A stretch of 64,000 nt of DNA, taken from Chrysomallon squamiferum. Its lineage: Eukaryota > Mollusca > Gastropoda > Neomphalida > Peltospiridae. Position numbers and translations under genes: made by a program. The notes beneath the pieces were generated by a model, which ran no database searches, was not told where the DNA came from, and saw nothing but the letters and a program-made list of their open reading frames with translations. Position 1 is the first letter of the stretch, and the number at the start of each line of letters is the position of its first letter. Of the stretch, positions 1 through 39,395 are shown piece after piece. The DNA lies in contig CM022665.1 in assembly GCA_012295275.1 (NCBI GenBank), positions 22,157,502 through 22,221,501 of the forward strand, in the 5' to 3' direction.

Positions 1-13
1 TGTTAAAAGGTGT

Positions 14-45
<32 letters not shown>

Positions 46-2874
46 ATATTTTGTTCAGTTTTCCGTTATCCACGTTTATGAATCCGATATTTTAAAGATT
101 TTTATATATTTTTTCTAATGGGGGATGAGGGCTAATAAACCACTTTTATATGCATTAATATTGTTTTATGTCAAATCAGTGGTCAGTATTTTAATTTTGT
201 TTTTCACATGTATTTTTAAAATACTGTTTACAACCATTATTAAACCTATTAACTGTGACTAGCCTATCTGTAATATAGCTGTTATTGGCTATGTCAAGGT
301 ATGTCTTGGTACTTTGTAACGACCGCCATTCCCAGTTACATAACAGCTCTCGAGAAGTAGAAAACCAGGATAAACAGTCTAAAAATAAATTCTACACAGC
401 GGTACACGGTGACTGCAATCTGTCTACTTCCCAGCTTTCGTTACCTTCGTGAAGACAAAAGTTAACAGCGAGCTGATACTCCACCGCAGAAAACTTATTA
501 ATTAATACAATAAATTCATGGGTACATTGATGAGATCACAATACAGATAGTATAATGATTTAATAACACTTGCAAGCAGTTCATTTTGAAGTTCTTGTCT
601 TTAACAGCTAATATGTACATTTCCTCTACAATACTTTTTCTCTATATACGAAATTTGTGCTGTACAAACGGACTGTTCAGTTTAATATAAACTAATCCTA
701 ATGCGAGCTGATTAAAACAAAACTAGTTTTATATGATAAAATGAAATAACAACAAAATAAAATAAAACACACATACTTCTGCTCTGTTTTAGAGAAAGAT
801 ACACTTAAAACACAAACAGAACACACGGTAGATAATTTTATTGCGAAAAGCAATTACTCTTTTCTATATTCCAGGAATTTTATAATTCTACGTAACGGAA
901 CAACTGAAAATAAGATTTTTTTACTTCCCGGATTACTAACAGGATCCGCGAGGACTTGGGATTGGTCTATCTGCGTTGTACAATAAACTGTAGAGTTTGC
1001 TGGCTGATTTTAAAATAATATTTGATTTTTTTTTTTTTTTTTTTTTTGATTTTTGATTGCTTCAGTGTACTTACCTAGCTAGTATTGTGTTTAGAAAACA
1101 ATAACAAACAAATAGCTTACAATATATAATTTATAATTTTTTTCCTTTGCTTCTATTATGAATTTTATTCTGTATCTCGGTATACACGTTTTAGCACATT
1201 CGATCGGCGTATATCACAGTGAATATTAATGTTCTGTATATTTATTTTATTTCATACTGCACGCAACACGTAGCACTGTCTTTTCTGACATTTTTATTTA
1301 ATTTTTTTTTTTTTTTTTTTTTTTTTTTAAGTATGTACATTTGGCATTAGTGTTTCTGGAACGTTCGGGTTTATTAATCTTATCTTCTAATTTTAATTTT
1401 TGTTTACACCTATATTGTCAGGTGATATTAAGTGAACGAAGTCACCGTGACACTTGGTGTAAGGAATGTTAATTGTATTAACCTGTCAACGAGCTTTAAT
1501 ACGCTTCATACAAAAGTCAAGGTTAAAAGGAAACGTGTCAATGTTTTATTCATACTGTGACCTACTGCCTATCTCATTAAGTGAGGCAAAACAAAAAAAA
1601 AATTAAAAAAATTAAATAATAATAATAATATTTAATAATAAAAATGATAATAATATTTAATAATAATAATAATAATAATAATATAAAAAGGATTAAAAGA
1701 ACTTTAATGGTTAAACATTTAAAATAGATGCAAAATATTTTGTAAATTTTACGATTTTTTCTTTTTGTTTTGTTTTGTTTTTATTTTCTGATAACTGTTC
1801 TGTTGTTTTCTGAATCGCTGTTTGAGAAATGATGCATAATGATAATAATTAATTATATACAAATAACTGATGCTGAATATATCTACTTTGAGTATGACAA
1901 ATACACTCAATAATTACGTTGTGTTCGCTAATATTCTATGTTATTTTGTGCGAGATGCATGTTTTGACTGTTTCTTTATATTTTTATCAATAGTAATATT
2001 TAAAGGACATATATATTAATACTTATATGGATAAATACTTATATACACATTATTATTATCTTTTGTTTTAGACTTGGACAATTTTAGTTTGATTTAGATA
2101 AAATATAACTTGAAATTCGAAAGATAAAAATATTTAACTACAAGTTAGTTACTTTTTATATTTCTTTTCATTAATTTGTTTATACTCAAGTAAAAAAAAA
2201 AAAAAAAAAAAAAATTCTGAAAAGCAAGAGTTATTAAATAGAAATATACACACACAAGCACACCATACTTAAAAAACCGACATTTAAATAATAATAATAT
2301 TAATTTTTAACAAGAATGTTTGATTATAATTTAATTTCATTTATATTTCTTGAATTATTATTTAAACAGTTGTAAATATTTTCAAGTATTTAATATTTTA
2401 TAGCTTGCTTGTGTTAATAGCAAATTTATTTTAATAAATTAGGAATCCATTTATAGAACATTTTCAGAATTTATTTGGCAAATTTGTTATTAAATATTAT
2501 GAACAGTGTATCTTTGGATTAATCTTTAACGAAACTTTCAGCCGTATCTGAAATGAAATAATTTCTTAAGGCGCGTTTGCACTGCTCGACAAATCGTACC
2601 AACCTGCATGAGACCACGTGCATCACGTAAAAAATTGTCCAACGTTAATTTGTATTTTGTATTTTATTTTTTCTTTCACGCACAGTATAATACTCTTTAA
2701 TTTTATCAGTACGCTCTTTGTGTATATCTTGATTTCAGTTTGCTTTCCTATAAATATTTATTTAGTCTTGTATTTATTTTAAGTGTATCCATATTCGCAA
2801 TAAAAGAATATAATCTGTTATTGTTTTTGTTTATGTAATTTCATCTCATATATGGATTTTTAAATATTTTTTAG

Positions 2875-2878
<4 letters not shown>

Positions 2879-2957
<79 letters not shown>
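2879..2957. repeat. (AG)n microsatellite
   Basis: An uninterrupted AG dinucleotide tract of about 79 bp. The Ser-Leu reading frame across it is an artefact of the repeat. Confidence 0.98.
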
Positions 2958-2962
<5 letters not shown>

Positions 2963-3181
2963 AAAAGAAAAGAACGGTTGATCATTGCTATCATTATAAT
3001 TTATTACTGCTGTTGTTGTTGTTGTTGTTGTTGTTATTAAATATTTTATCACTATATAATCGTCGCGGATGTTATAAATATGTTAAACTTCTTTTTATTC
3101 AGAATAAATACTTTAAAAAAAAAAAATTATCTTATACTTTTGCATCTTAAACAACAAATTATATTTTATCAAACCACGGTA

Positions 3182-3187
3182 TTTATT
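3182..3187 (-). promoter_or_regulatory. candidate KCNQ1 polyadenylation signal
   Basis: This is the first AATAAA I found on the minus strand downstream of the KCNQ1 stop, about 640 nt beyond it. In such AT-rich DNA the hexamer is expected by chance, so this is only a candidate. Confidence 0.25.
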
Positions 3188-3827
3188 TAGTAAAAACAAC
3201 CACAAACAATGCACAGCATTTCTGCTGGCCTCTGCTTTTTATATTTAACAAAACCACAGAAAATTAAGGTCAAAGTTCAAAGAATCTCTCTGATGTCCGG
3301 CTTCAACCTTTCATAATTAAAGAAAATTAAAATAGTGATTTTCAAAGTTAATAAATTCGTATGTTTGTGACCATTTCAGATGAATAAACTCTGAATATAA
3401 ATAATGTGACAATCTTGACCACCGAAATAAATTAATTATAAAAAAGAAAAAAAAGAAAATATAATGGTGATGATAATAATCATACTAATAATACAAATAC
3501 ATTTGATAAGGTGGATATTATAAGAATTAACCCATATTTCTGGATTTTTCTGGACAAAGGCATAATATATACCAAAAATATCACATAAATAATGAAATGT
3601 AAAAAATGAAATTACATTTTTCAGATACAAATTAATCTACTTCTAAAGCCGTTTTTCTGGAAACCAGATACATGGCCAAGTACCTGTAATAACAGGAACT
3701 GTTTGAGAGAAATTATAAAAATATAGAGAGGAAACCAGCCTCTCATAATTCACAATGTACAATGTCAGAGAATGTTTGTTTTTTTCTTTCACTCTAGCTG
3801 CTTCGCGTCTATTACAGTGACTTGTAA

Positions 3828-28228
<24,401 letters not shown>

Positions 28229-28401
28229 TTCAGAGAACGAAAAACTAACACCGGTTCACCCGTCAGATTTTCTTAGATGACTAAGTATTAGATCTCAGCA
28301 CATCGTTATTTTCAATATCGTGGCTGCAGATGGCCATCTCAAGGTATTGCCTGAAGTCTGGAAATACAAAGAAAAATCTTCACTGACCCAATTTACGACT
28401 G

Positions 28402-28407
28402 TTTATA
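28402..28407 (-). promoter_or_regulatory. possible KCNQ1 TATA element
   Basis: CCTATAAACAG on the minus strand about 175 bp upstream of the KCNQ1 ATG, with an initiator-like TCAGTG about 20 nt further downstream. The motif is weak evidence in AT-rich DNA, and the gene may equally start at a distant non-coding exon. Confidence 0.2.
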
Positions 28408-28504
28408 GGGCCGCACAGTACAACATTAAATTATAATTACATACAGGTTCCATGATAAAGAAAAGGAGGTCTAACTAAATTTATTTGTAAATTTAAAATA
28501 CTAC

Positions 28505-28507
28505 TAG

Positions 28508-28548
<41 letters not shown>

Positions 28549-28570
28549 ATAATAATAATAATAATAATAT
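28505..28570. repeat. (TAC)n / (TAA)n microsatellite
   Basis: Triplet array switching from TAC to TAA, about 300 bp upstream of the KCNQ1 start codon. Confidence 0.95.
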
Positions 28571-28790
28571 TATCATATTATCAAATAGTGAAAATTTTAT
28601 CATATTATTATCACTATTTCTCTTCGCTCTTAACAAATTTATCACTATCTTTGCAGTGTTCTTGAAAAACTGTATATGAATATCCTGTGGAAATATTCCA
28701 TATTTTTTTATTTTATGATCTTCGTCCTATCCAAACCAACACCACCTTACACACACACATAGAAATACAAACACGCACACACACATCAAC

Positions 28791-28792
28791 AG

Positions 28793-28825
<33 letters not shown>

Positions 28826-28845
28826 CACACACACATACACACAAA

Positions 28846-28917
<72 letters not shown>
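28791..28917. repeat. AT / AC / AG compound microsatellite
   Basis: Three adjacent dinucleotide runs: AT (about 28 bp), AC (about 20 bp) and AG (about 68 bp). Confidence 0.97.
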
Positions 28918-28921
<4 letters not shown>

Positions 28922-29854
28922 AAACCTATACACAAAACCAGTACACAAACCTCCAAAATCCGTAAAAAAAATAAAAATAATAATAAATAAATAAATAATA
29001 AAAATAAAACTACCAAAAAAACCCAACAACAAACAAACACAAAAATAAACAAATAGTGACCACAGCTACTACTACTACAACAACAAAAACAACAAATAAA
29101 GCGTATCACAGACATCAGGTAGCAGTCAGTATAAAAATGAACTGAAATATCCTTAAACATTTAATTTTATTTTTTTCTCCAAAACTGAAGAAAAGGATCA
29201 TTATGAAAGACGGAAATAAATTTATTCAGTAAATACTGAAGATATAAATGCAGACATGAAGTTAATGTTAACACAATCATTTGGTTTCTAGTAAATAATT
29301 TTATAACTTATTCTTTACAACAACAAAAATTAATAATAGGTAGTCCTCATTTTTCTAAGACTCTGTTACTGATTATATCAGCGGCTGGGTTCAAGATTAA
29401 TGGACTCGAATTTTCTATAAATATGTTTTGCATTTGTAATGGTGACGGTTTAATTACATATACGTTTTCATTCAGTTAATAAAGGTTAGTTATATAACTG
29501 TTAAAGAATCTTTAATTATTATATATGCATTTTATATCAGTTTTGTTTAGAATTTAATTTCTGATTAATATTTTTAACGTGGTTTTCAGTCGAAGATGCG
29601 TGCACAGAATCTCGAGCATTTCACATAATAAATGTATTTGCTATGAAAATGAATTTATTCTGTTTTATGTTCCAGGAAATTAAATGCCTCAAATACAGGT
29701 GATGTGTGTGATTAGATGTCGTTAATAAAAATAATAACTGAGCTATTCCCTGTAATATAGGGCTTACCGACAGCAGTCAATCTATCACAGACAATCCAGT
29801 AGCTGAATGATCTCATTCAGATAACACATTCTCCTCAGATTCCTAGCGACAAGT

Positions 29855-30330
29855 GTTCTGTGACAAATCTCTTTATTATACTGTGATAAATGTATTGTGA
29901 ATCAAATCTCTTAATTATGCCCTAAGAGAGCGTACTGTGAAACAAATCGTTTAATTATACTCTGAGATAGGTGCACCGTGAAACACATCTCTTTATTTTA
30001 TCCTGATATTGGTGGTCTGTGAAACAAATTTCTTAACTATACCCTGATTGGAGTATTTAGAAATAAGTTTTGTATTATACCCTAAGACAAGTTTACTGTA
30101 AAACAATTTTTTTAATTATTATTATACCCGGAAATTATGTGTAGTGTTTACAATTTTATTAATTTATTTTTTATATTTTTTTTATATTCTAAGCAGAGAT
30201 CAATGAATGTGAAACAAATCTCTGAATTATACCCTGAGTTAGATGTACTGTGAAATAAATGCCTGTGTTTGACCTCGATACAAATCTGATATTCTACTCC
30301 AAACAGGTTTACTGTGAAGCAGATTTCCAT
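29855..30330. repeat. diverged tandem repeat, about 55-bp unit
   Basis: Repeated motif CTGTGAAACAAATCTCTTAAT followed by TATACCCTGAGATAGGTG variants, about seven or eight copies with substantial divergence and one AT-rich interruption at 30100-30180. No coding potential is seen. Confidence 0.75.
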
Positions 30331-30666
30331 GCATACTGAAAAGACTAACATTTCTGCGATAAAATTTTGAAATACGTTTAAGTGGTAACAGTCAGCCACG
30401 ATTATACTGTCAGATATTATATATTCTTGCTCTTTTATTCATTCATTTATTTATATGCTGATGCATCTTTCTCCAGTCCATACTTTGGCAGTTAACTAAA
30501 TGGACTAATAAAGACATTAATAATTGAATATACCTAGGTACATTCAGTACACAGTTCTGTTAACTTGCATTTTACAAACTGATCAGTATTTATGCTGTTG
30601 TTGCTGTCATTACGTGTGTCACAGGGTGATGGTGTTGTGTTGTTGTTGTTGTTACTGTTTTCACTA

Positions 30667-30667
<1 letters not shown>

Positions 30668-30716
<49 letters not shown>
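30668..30716. repeat. (TAT)n microsatellite
   Basis: About 48 bp of TAT triplets. Confidence 0.95.
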
Positions 30717-31470
30717 GATTTCAAAACGATTTAAATTTTAAGTACAGTATTGATTACGTTCTCTCGTTGCTTCTGATGACGCAGGTTTGTCATCATTATC
30801 ATCATCATCATCATCACCACCTTCTTCTTTATCCACATTATCAGTTTCCAAAGGATTTTCGTTATTAATCATTCTTGCTTCTTCTTTTGTTGTCAAAAGG
30901 TCATAACATAAAAAGTTTCGTTAATGCCACACTGTGCATGCTTTTAGGAATTTATTTATCGCGTACCAACATACATTTCAGTCTAAATCAATAGGTACAG
31001 GCAGACATCGATAAACCGGATACAGAAAGCGGCCATCTTGAAGCTAATCAGCTCATCTCCACTGTATTAGTTTTCTTTTCTTTTTTTCTCCATCACTTAA
31101 TCGGTGCATCAAAGCCAGACTGGACTATAATGATATACTTAAGGCAACGATGATTCCATGAGTAAATTCAGAATAGCGATGATTCCAAGAATTGCATTAA
31201 TTATCTGGAAACATCTCACGATGAAGTACCTACCTGCACTTTTTCTTCTCTTTAATTACACTTAAACAGGCATACTTCAATAGACTACAGAGAGTCTGCG
31301 TCTTCACATCAATGGACTCGCATTTTACAACCATTTTTATTCCTTGCACCACCCTGTAAAAAATATGGACCCAACCCGAATTTTTAGCGAATGTTAGATT
31401 ACGTTTGAGGAACAAAACCATGATGAAAAGAGAAAACTCTCTGTTTTGAATGATTTTTTCTCATAGTTTA

Positions 31471-31471
31471 A

Positions 31472-31525
<54 letters not shown>

Positions 31526-31541
31526 AATAAATAAATAAATA
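31471..31541. repeat. (AAT)n / (AAAT)n microsatellite
   Basis: AAT triplets passing into AAAT tetranucleotides. Confidence 0.95.
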
Positions 31542-32484
31542 ACTGTAAGAAGAAACAAGAACGTTGTTTCTGGCCTTTATCAAATCAGTTTTAATCGTCA
31601 GTAATTGTATGGTTTGTGTTTGTTTTCTGTTGTTGTTGGTTGTTTTTTGTTGTTGTTTTTTGTTTGTTTTTGTTTGTTTGTTTTGGGGTTTTTTAAGAAA
31701 CAGATAATTTTCAACAGCTGACAATTATTCTGTTAGCTTTGAAAGTTTACGTTAAAAAATCGGGACAGTAAATTAATAAAAATTATTTAAATAAACAAAG
31801 TAGTAGTAGTAGAAATAATAGTAGTAAAAGTAGCAGCAATAACAGAACGGAGGAGGTTGTACTGGTAATGTCAGCAGACGTGTCAAAAACATTTACTGTA
31901 GAACTACAACTACCACAATAGCATCAACAATAACAACAACACCATCAATACTAATAATAATAATAAGAAGAAGAAGAATCGACATTGTCATAATATTAAA
32001 TTAGTATTACTATTATTGCTACTGTCATCATCATCATCATCATCATCATCATAACCATTATAAAATAGCGAGATCACTGATCTAACTGAAACAGTATATG
32101 TGAAATGATAACAAGAAGATAATGCCTTCTGTGATTAAAAAAAAGCGCTGAATCGTGAGTAAAAAGACTGATAACGTAGCTTAATGCAATATGTAAACAC
32201 CAAGAGTACTATCGATCAGTAAAATAAATAACCGGGGAGTCTGTGTCAAAATATCCCCAGGCTGTACACTGCGAGTCTTTAAAAAAACGTAAAAAAAAAA
32301 AAAAAAAAAAAAAAAAAACGTCACTCACTAGCAGAACAGTATACTGCAGTCGGGATAAGTAAATCAGGAAAATGCTTTTAAAGCAAACGAGGACAGCATT
32401 CCCATTTAGAATTCATGCTCCATTCACAGTGCAGAAACCCTGTTTGAACAGAAATCGATAAACAAAAAATGATTCTGGAAGATG

Positions 32485-32539
<55 letters not shown>
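32485..32539. repeat. poly(A) tract, 55 bp
   Basis: The longest homopolymer in the window. No retrotransposed gene or SINE body is recognisable next to it. Length may be affected by sequencing error. Confidence 0.9.
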
Positions 32540-32542
<3 letters not shown>

Positions 32543-32734
32543 CCATTTCATTTGGTATGGTCGTTGTTGTTGTTGTTGTTATCAGACTCGGAGTGAAGAG
32601 TGTTCCTATATTTAAATTTTGCATAACATATGTTAGTATATGAATTTGTGTTTGTATGTATCTGTCTGGTTCAGCTTGTGTGTGAGTGTGTGTTTGTGCG
32701 TGTGTGTATGAGATTTGATAGAGCATCAGAGACA

Positions 32735-32857
<123 letters not shown>

Positions 32858-34808
32858 ACACACACACACAGACAGTGTACAGAAATTTACCCGCGGGCGA
32901 TCGAAATGTGATTTAAAAGAGTCAGAGTAGTTTCATGATAATAAATTATAATCATTTATATACATATATATAAAGATATAGAAAAGTAAACGAAAGAAAT
33001 CTCGTCTTCAGAATACTGTAACAGCTTAAGTCGAGAAACCTTAACCAAAAGGAAAATAATGTTGGTTTGGTGGCACTGGTACATAGATTATCAGCAGGTA
33101 TTTTGACAGTTAAATGTTAGAGATGAAACTCGGTCCTGACATTTCAGGGGCCACTGCAGATTAACAGAGAGAATTCTTCGACACACAAGAGAGTGGCCTT
33201 TGATGTATGATTCGGAGGATGCTGAATGGACCCATCAAACACCAGTCTTCAAGCTAAGAACTTTCTTATTAAATTAGTTAATCTGATTTCACACACATTT
33301 TCGCGTGGCGTGTTTCTTTGGCACAAACCTGCAACCGGGAACCTTTCTCACTTAAATTGGCTTTGATTTTTATTTCCGTTGTATATTTAATTTCTTTGCA
33401 AACGTGATTTCAAAAAGGGATAACTGCTGTTATTAATCACATAAAATCACTTGGAACTGTATTTGACAGTTCTTGTTATTTTGATATTATTTCTGTTTTA
33501 TCTGTTGGTTGTGGACACTTGTAACTGTTATTCGTGGATTACTGCTACACATTATAACTTTGAGTTGCTTCTGAGATGCATTTAATAACAATGCTGTGCT
33601 TTCATTATTTATGATAAAATTAATATTTGATGATGTAGTTGATGGTACTATTTCTGCTAAAAGAATTACAGTTTAAAACTATTTTATATTGCATGCAGAT
33701 ATTGTTACTAAACTATTTAACCGCGTGTTTATATGGTTGGTGTACATTTACTGTGTTATGCCGATACAGTTGATATTATAGTATCTGTGATATGCCGATG
33801 TGGTTGCTAATACTATTGCTGTATTATCTGCTAGATTTATAGTCACTGCTCTATATTGTTTGCACGCTATACTGTTACTAATATACTTTTGATACTGTCT
33901 TTTATTTCACAACATATTTCTTTTCGCAGCATTTGATGTTGGTGGCCATTTCATCTCTTTTGATAAATACTTTTAATACTAAGTTTTAAATCTGTTTATA
34001 ACCAAGTTGCATGTGACTCAGAGTACTGAAATAAATTTACATTCACCATTACGACAGTTACGTATTAGTCATCAAAGACCACAGCCAGGTTATTGATGGT
34101 GGATATGTCAATAAAAATGGAGTCTTGGTCTGTTCAGATATTTTTGAAGTAATATCCATTTTAAACTGTACATGTTAATCATAAGTGAGGAATTACGTGA
34201 AAAAGGAACTAATAATAATATATATATATATATATCTAATTTTAAATCCGAGGACTTATTTTCATCCAGCTAATTTGGTTTTTGATTTGTATGTGTTGCT
34301 GTTAATTCTGCTTAAAGTGGAGTGCCGTGGACAAACATGTCGTGTGAGATGTTTGAAGTCTAGATGTACCGATTTACGATTAACTGTGCGCTATAATTGG
34401 AAACTGATTAAACAGAAAAATCCACAAGCACAGAATACAAATTTGTCTATGTTTTGAATGTGTTTGTGATTGTGTACTAATAGAAATGGATTAATTTATA
34501 AACAGACGCGCGTTTCCAATTATAAGACTGATCCTTTCATTTGTTACACATTTTACATAAAAATAAAATACAATAATTTTGTCGCGTTCTTCTTGCTGTC
34601 AAGTACTTACTTTAGTTATAACCTCAACGTCGTTATCTTTGAACTATGAACGTTAATGTTTCCCTAATGTTGGTTCAAGACGACACTGTAACATATTCAG
34701 TAATTCTAACACAAGATTATTCTGGTTGAAGTACCATAAATTTGAAAAATAAATTAATGATGACCTATTAGTGGTAGTAGCAGACTACTGCTGTTACTAC
34801 TAGAAATT

Positions 34809-34990
34809 TTACAACAACTTCTACCGCCACCACCACCACCACTACTACTACTAATACTACTACTACTACGACAGATACTGTTGCTGCTATTTCTGCTTCT
34901 ACTGTTATCACTACTGCTAACGCAGCTATTATTACTGTTACACTCAGTAATATTAGTAACAGAAGAAGAAGAAGTAATGATGCTGATGAT
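34809..34990. repeat. imperfect CAC/ACT/GCT triplet region
   Basis: Diffuse triplet-rich DNA (ACC, ACT, GCT, GAA, GAT) without a single dominant unit; several similar patches occur in the window. Confidence 0.6.
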
Positions 34991-37646
34991 GCTGCTGATG
35001 GTGATATTGGAATTAAGAAAATAAGTAATGTATATATAAAAGAGATGTTCTTATCTACTGAAATTCTTTAAAATGCAGAATAATTTTAATGGAAATATAC
35101 ATTTTGCTGATTTGTCGATAGAAACAAGCAAATGACACAGTAAAATGCATTCCATACATACGTCAAATGTCAAGCATATATTGTAACTACTACAACAAAT
35201 TCACCTTGGCATTTTTTTTTTTTTTACATTAATTCAAATGGCAAATGTTTGTTGTTTTTTTCTTCTTACTTTTCATGTTGGTTTTTTTGTTGTTTTTTTT
35301 TCCTTTTTTTTCTTTTCTTTTTAATCAAGCAGTTCCATCGTAAGTTCATCAAACCTGTAAAGCTCTTCGTGATTTGTGTCAGCAACTGGCAATATATCAA
35401 AATTAAGATGGAAGAACACGCGTTCAAATAACTGATAATAAAAACAGAGTAATTGTTTTGGTCCCAGAAGACTATGTTTCTACCACTGGCGTAACATGCA
35501 AATACAAGGGGACATTTTGATGCAACCGTTAAAATTAAAGATCAGTTCAGCTGGTTGGTGTATTGGTAGGTTAAAAGCAAAAATAACAACAGCAACAACA
35601 ACCAACCACAGAATCTGTTAGATATTGAAGTGTATTATACTTTGTGTGCATGTTTTTTAACATCACTGATGACGTAATGGCTATTATAAGATGTCCATGG
35701 TTTTACAGATATTAAACATAGCAAACACACACATATGCATACACACTCAAACACAGACACAAACCAGACAAAATACAGATAAACACATGTATAACATACA
35801 CTATTTATTCACACGTGATATATAAACAAATACTAATACTGTAATGCTCTACAGAATACATTTATATATTAACGATGAAGATTATTTGTTGCATTGTTAT
35901 AAATACATCTACTGACAAATTATTTTCATGTTATGTTTTGTAAGCAGATTCTCACTAGAAATAGCAAGCACGTTAATTAATACTCACGTAAACGTCGACT
36001 GGTATTTTACAAAACAGATCCTGTTTAATTTTTTGCTCACAGTCGAAGAATGCTGCAGTAGTTTCTTGATTCTCCAGCTTTGTACATATTATTATTATTC
36101 TTGAATTCGTCCTCAGTAACGGAAAATAGCTGTCTCTGTCTTACCTAACAAGAAAAATCACGCACGAAGCACGTTGTGAAAACCACACTTCACGACACGT
36201 ACTGCGCCCATCCTCCAGATTCATCAACCTCAATATCAAGTTGACGTCGTGGAAACAATTTCATTCTGTAATTCCTGCAAGTTAAATGAATAGAAAAGAA
36301 AACGCCGGCTGCAGATAGTTTAGAAGCGTGATCCAGCCATAACAGTAGTTTATAATTCGAAACAGCAAGAAGCAACAAGCCGACTCTGATGGTACCTGCG
36401 GTATGGTGACAACCAATAAAGAATCAATTTAGTCGAATCTTCGTAATTGCTTCTCTCGATAAACACCATTTTGTTATTAGCTGTCGTCTTGCCTTTGTTT
36501 ATTTGGCACTGTCTTCTTGTTGTTTTATTACTAGACTCGGCTAATAGCGAATAGTGTCTATAAAGTGACCAGTTGTTTTATAACTCTAACGTTGACACGG
36601 CGAATTGTATTGATCGCTCTCTCCGTGATGCGAGTTTTGAAAACTCCACTGAACGCTGTCGGCTCTATGAGGTATGGGTATGCTAATGGATAATAGATTC
36701 GCTTTCTCCGTAACAAGTGCTGATCGTTCGTAGCAGACGATACCAATCGATGATTAAAATGAGACTTCCTGTCGACTCAAAACGCCCATGGACATCATCT
36801 GTCCGGAATCTCGTGAATTATTATTAATTTTATTTATTTATTCTCTGATTTCAAATAATCTCTTACTAATTTTTGTTTAATTCTAATCCAGTTCAGCTCA
36901 TTAATCCAGTTTCGTTTTTCGTTTCTTTCTCATTGGTTATTCAAATGACGTTTTTTAAAAAATATACATTTTCTAAAGCTTTGTCTTTATTTAATTATTT
37001 ATTTATAATCATCATCACCTTTCCTTTCGTATGTTATGCCACTACAACCAAGAGTTCTAAAATGGTTTAGTCCTATCCCTTCCCCCAAAAAATAATAATA
37101 ACATTTGTCCGTACGTCATCGATATGCATGTTCATACATGTACGCATGCAGAGCAATGTCCATCCACCTAAATCATTATATACATGTAAATGATTACATA
37201 TAAAATAATAATGAAACACATCATAATTTCATCTTCGACTGTTATTTGTCTCTGTGCTTAAGACTATAGCGTAATAATTCTTGTGAATACTTTTGTCTAA
37301 AAACACAAAAAAAAAACCCACAAAAAAACCAAAATAAAAAAACCCATGCCTGACAGTGATAAATTTAACACTGAATAATAGAAAAAGAAATTCTGCTAGC
37401 AAATAATGGTGCTGTTTTTTTCTAAGATGAAATTCAGTAATATATATATAACATTTTCTGTACATTTAACAGGACATCCTGTTTAATCCGAAATGTATAG
37501 TAACACGAAAATAACTTGAGAATCTTTTTTGCTCTGTACATAAGCAGTTCCACCAAAATCAAATCGTACTGACAGGGTTGCTATAGCAATATTTTTTTTT
37601 CTTTATTGTTTCTTTTGTTGTTCTTCTGTTGTACAGTATTTATCTA

Positions 37647-37754
<108 letters not shown>

Positions 37755-39129
37755 ATAGATATATAGATATATAGATATATAGATGTAGATGTAGATATAG
37801 ACTTATTTTGTCTCTGAGCTTAAGATATTGATATAGATATTTTTCTCTTTGTGTCTATCAGTGTCTGTGTGTTTGTTTTCTCCTATATCTCATACAATCT
37901 TATTGATTTCTGCCATCGTTGGTATCGAATTTAAAATGTGAAATGAAGCACTTTTCGTGTTTTAAATAAGACGAATAATATTATTCTTCCTTCAAGAACT
38001 GGTATCATATAGCTTAAAATGACCGTCACCAAGCAATTATTTTAACCAGATTTCCGACAAGGATTTAGTAAAATCAACAGTGGAAATCTGGAAACGACAT
38101 TTACAATCAGTGATAATATTATCGTGTACTCTTAAAAAAGTTCAGTTATATCTTTAGTAAAAGTTAATAAAAGGTGAATCTCTTAGTGTAGTTGATAAAT
38201 AAATAAATAAATAAATAAACAAACAAACAAACAAACAAATACACAAACATAAAATAACAACAGCAAGAAGAAGAAGAAGACTATTCCCAGTTTTCGTATG
38301 TATCTTTTACCGCTATCAGAAAGTTACATTAGTTTATAAAGGTAACGGTATATCAAATCGGGTTGAGACGTACCTTAAAATACCATTAATACAGCTTTGT
38401 GTCTATTTATTTCAAACAGACATCCATCAGTTCAAAAGTGGCCTAGGTGTTGCTACTCTTTTCTCATTCAAACTTAGAAAGCAGAAGCAGCCTAGAGTTA
38501 AGCGTTGAATGATCTCAAAATATGAACAGTCTCTTTAGTACTGAAAATATGAAGTTATAACAAACTAATCTTTGAATTTATTGAAAGTATATTTCTTTCA
38601 TTGAAACAATTATAAAAGTCATTAATGGTCATTTTAAGTTCTGTTTCAGTCTGATTCGGTAATCTTATGCAACACCAAAAACGTATAACTCAGACACGCC
38701 GCTAGAGGTATTACACAGATTAAAAACACTGAAGTGTATCATAGACTCAACCTCTATTTTTTTTTTTTTTTAGAAGAACATCTCAGATTTACTTCGAGAA
38801 ATACGACTAGACTTACCGCTAGAAGTACACTTCGTACCTTCCGTTTTATTTATAACACAGACTTACTGAAATAAATACAAGCTCAGTTTAGTGATATCAG
38901 CCGCGTTAATTATTACGTCTACTTCAGCAACATTAAGCACATAATTAGTAGTTGAAACAGACAGCAGTCAGTAATAATATTTGAATCAATGATGCATGAA
39001 AGCAGATGGAAATCCTAGTCGGTTATTACCCACCTAGGTCAGACTGTTCCAAACATATAATAAATATTTTAACAAATATATACATATTCTAACAAACAGA
39101 CAACAGACAAATAAATAAACAAACAAATA

Positions 39130-39250
39130 AACACACACATACATACACAAACACATACATACATACATACATACATACATACATACATACATACATACAT
39201 ACACACATAAATACATACATACATACATACACACATACATACATACACAC

Positions 39251-39297
<47 letters not shown>

Positions 39298-39395
39298 TAC
39301 ACATACACATACACATACATACATACATACATACATACATACATACATACATACATACATACATACACACACACATACATACATACATACATTAC
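39130..39395. repeat. (CATA)n / (CA)n compound microsatellite
   Basis: About 265 bp of CATA, CACA and CATACA units. Three overlapping frames rich in Cys, Val, Met and Tyr derive from it. Confidence 0.98.

Larger units (their letters stand above)
1..3827. other. non-coding flank, includes probable KCNQ1 3' UTR
   Basis: No coding exon is recognisable here. The stretch is AT-rich and holds homopolymer runs, AAAT and AAT microsatellites and one long AG tract. Because KCNQ1 ends at 3828 on the minus strand, its 3' UTR must extend leftwards into this region; how far is unknown. Confidence 0.6.

Noticed and set aside
2846-3052. Poly-Ser-Leu and similar frames over AG/CT tracts (also near 7480, 28850, 32740, 41850, 58550)
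   Set aside because: Dinucleotide repeats are open in several frames; none has coding context, and only the tract at 9713-9793 touches a real exon.
35540-35585. tRNA-like CAGCTGGTTGGTGTATTGG segment
   Set aside because: Too short, no B box and no acceptor stem; not called as a tRNA or SINE.
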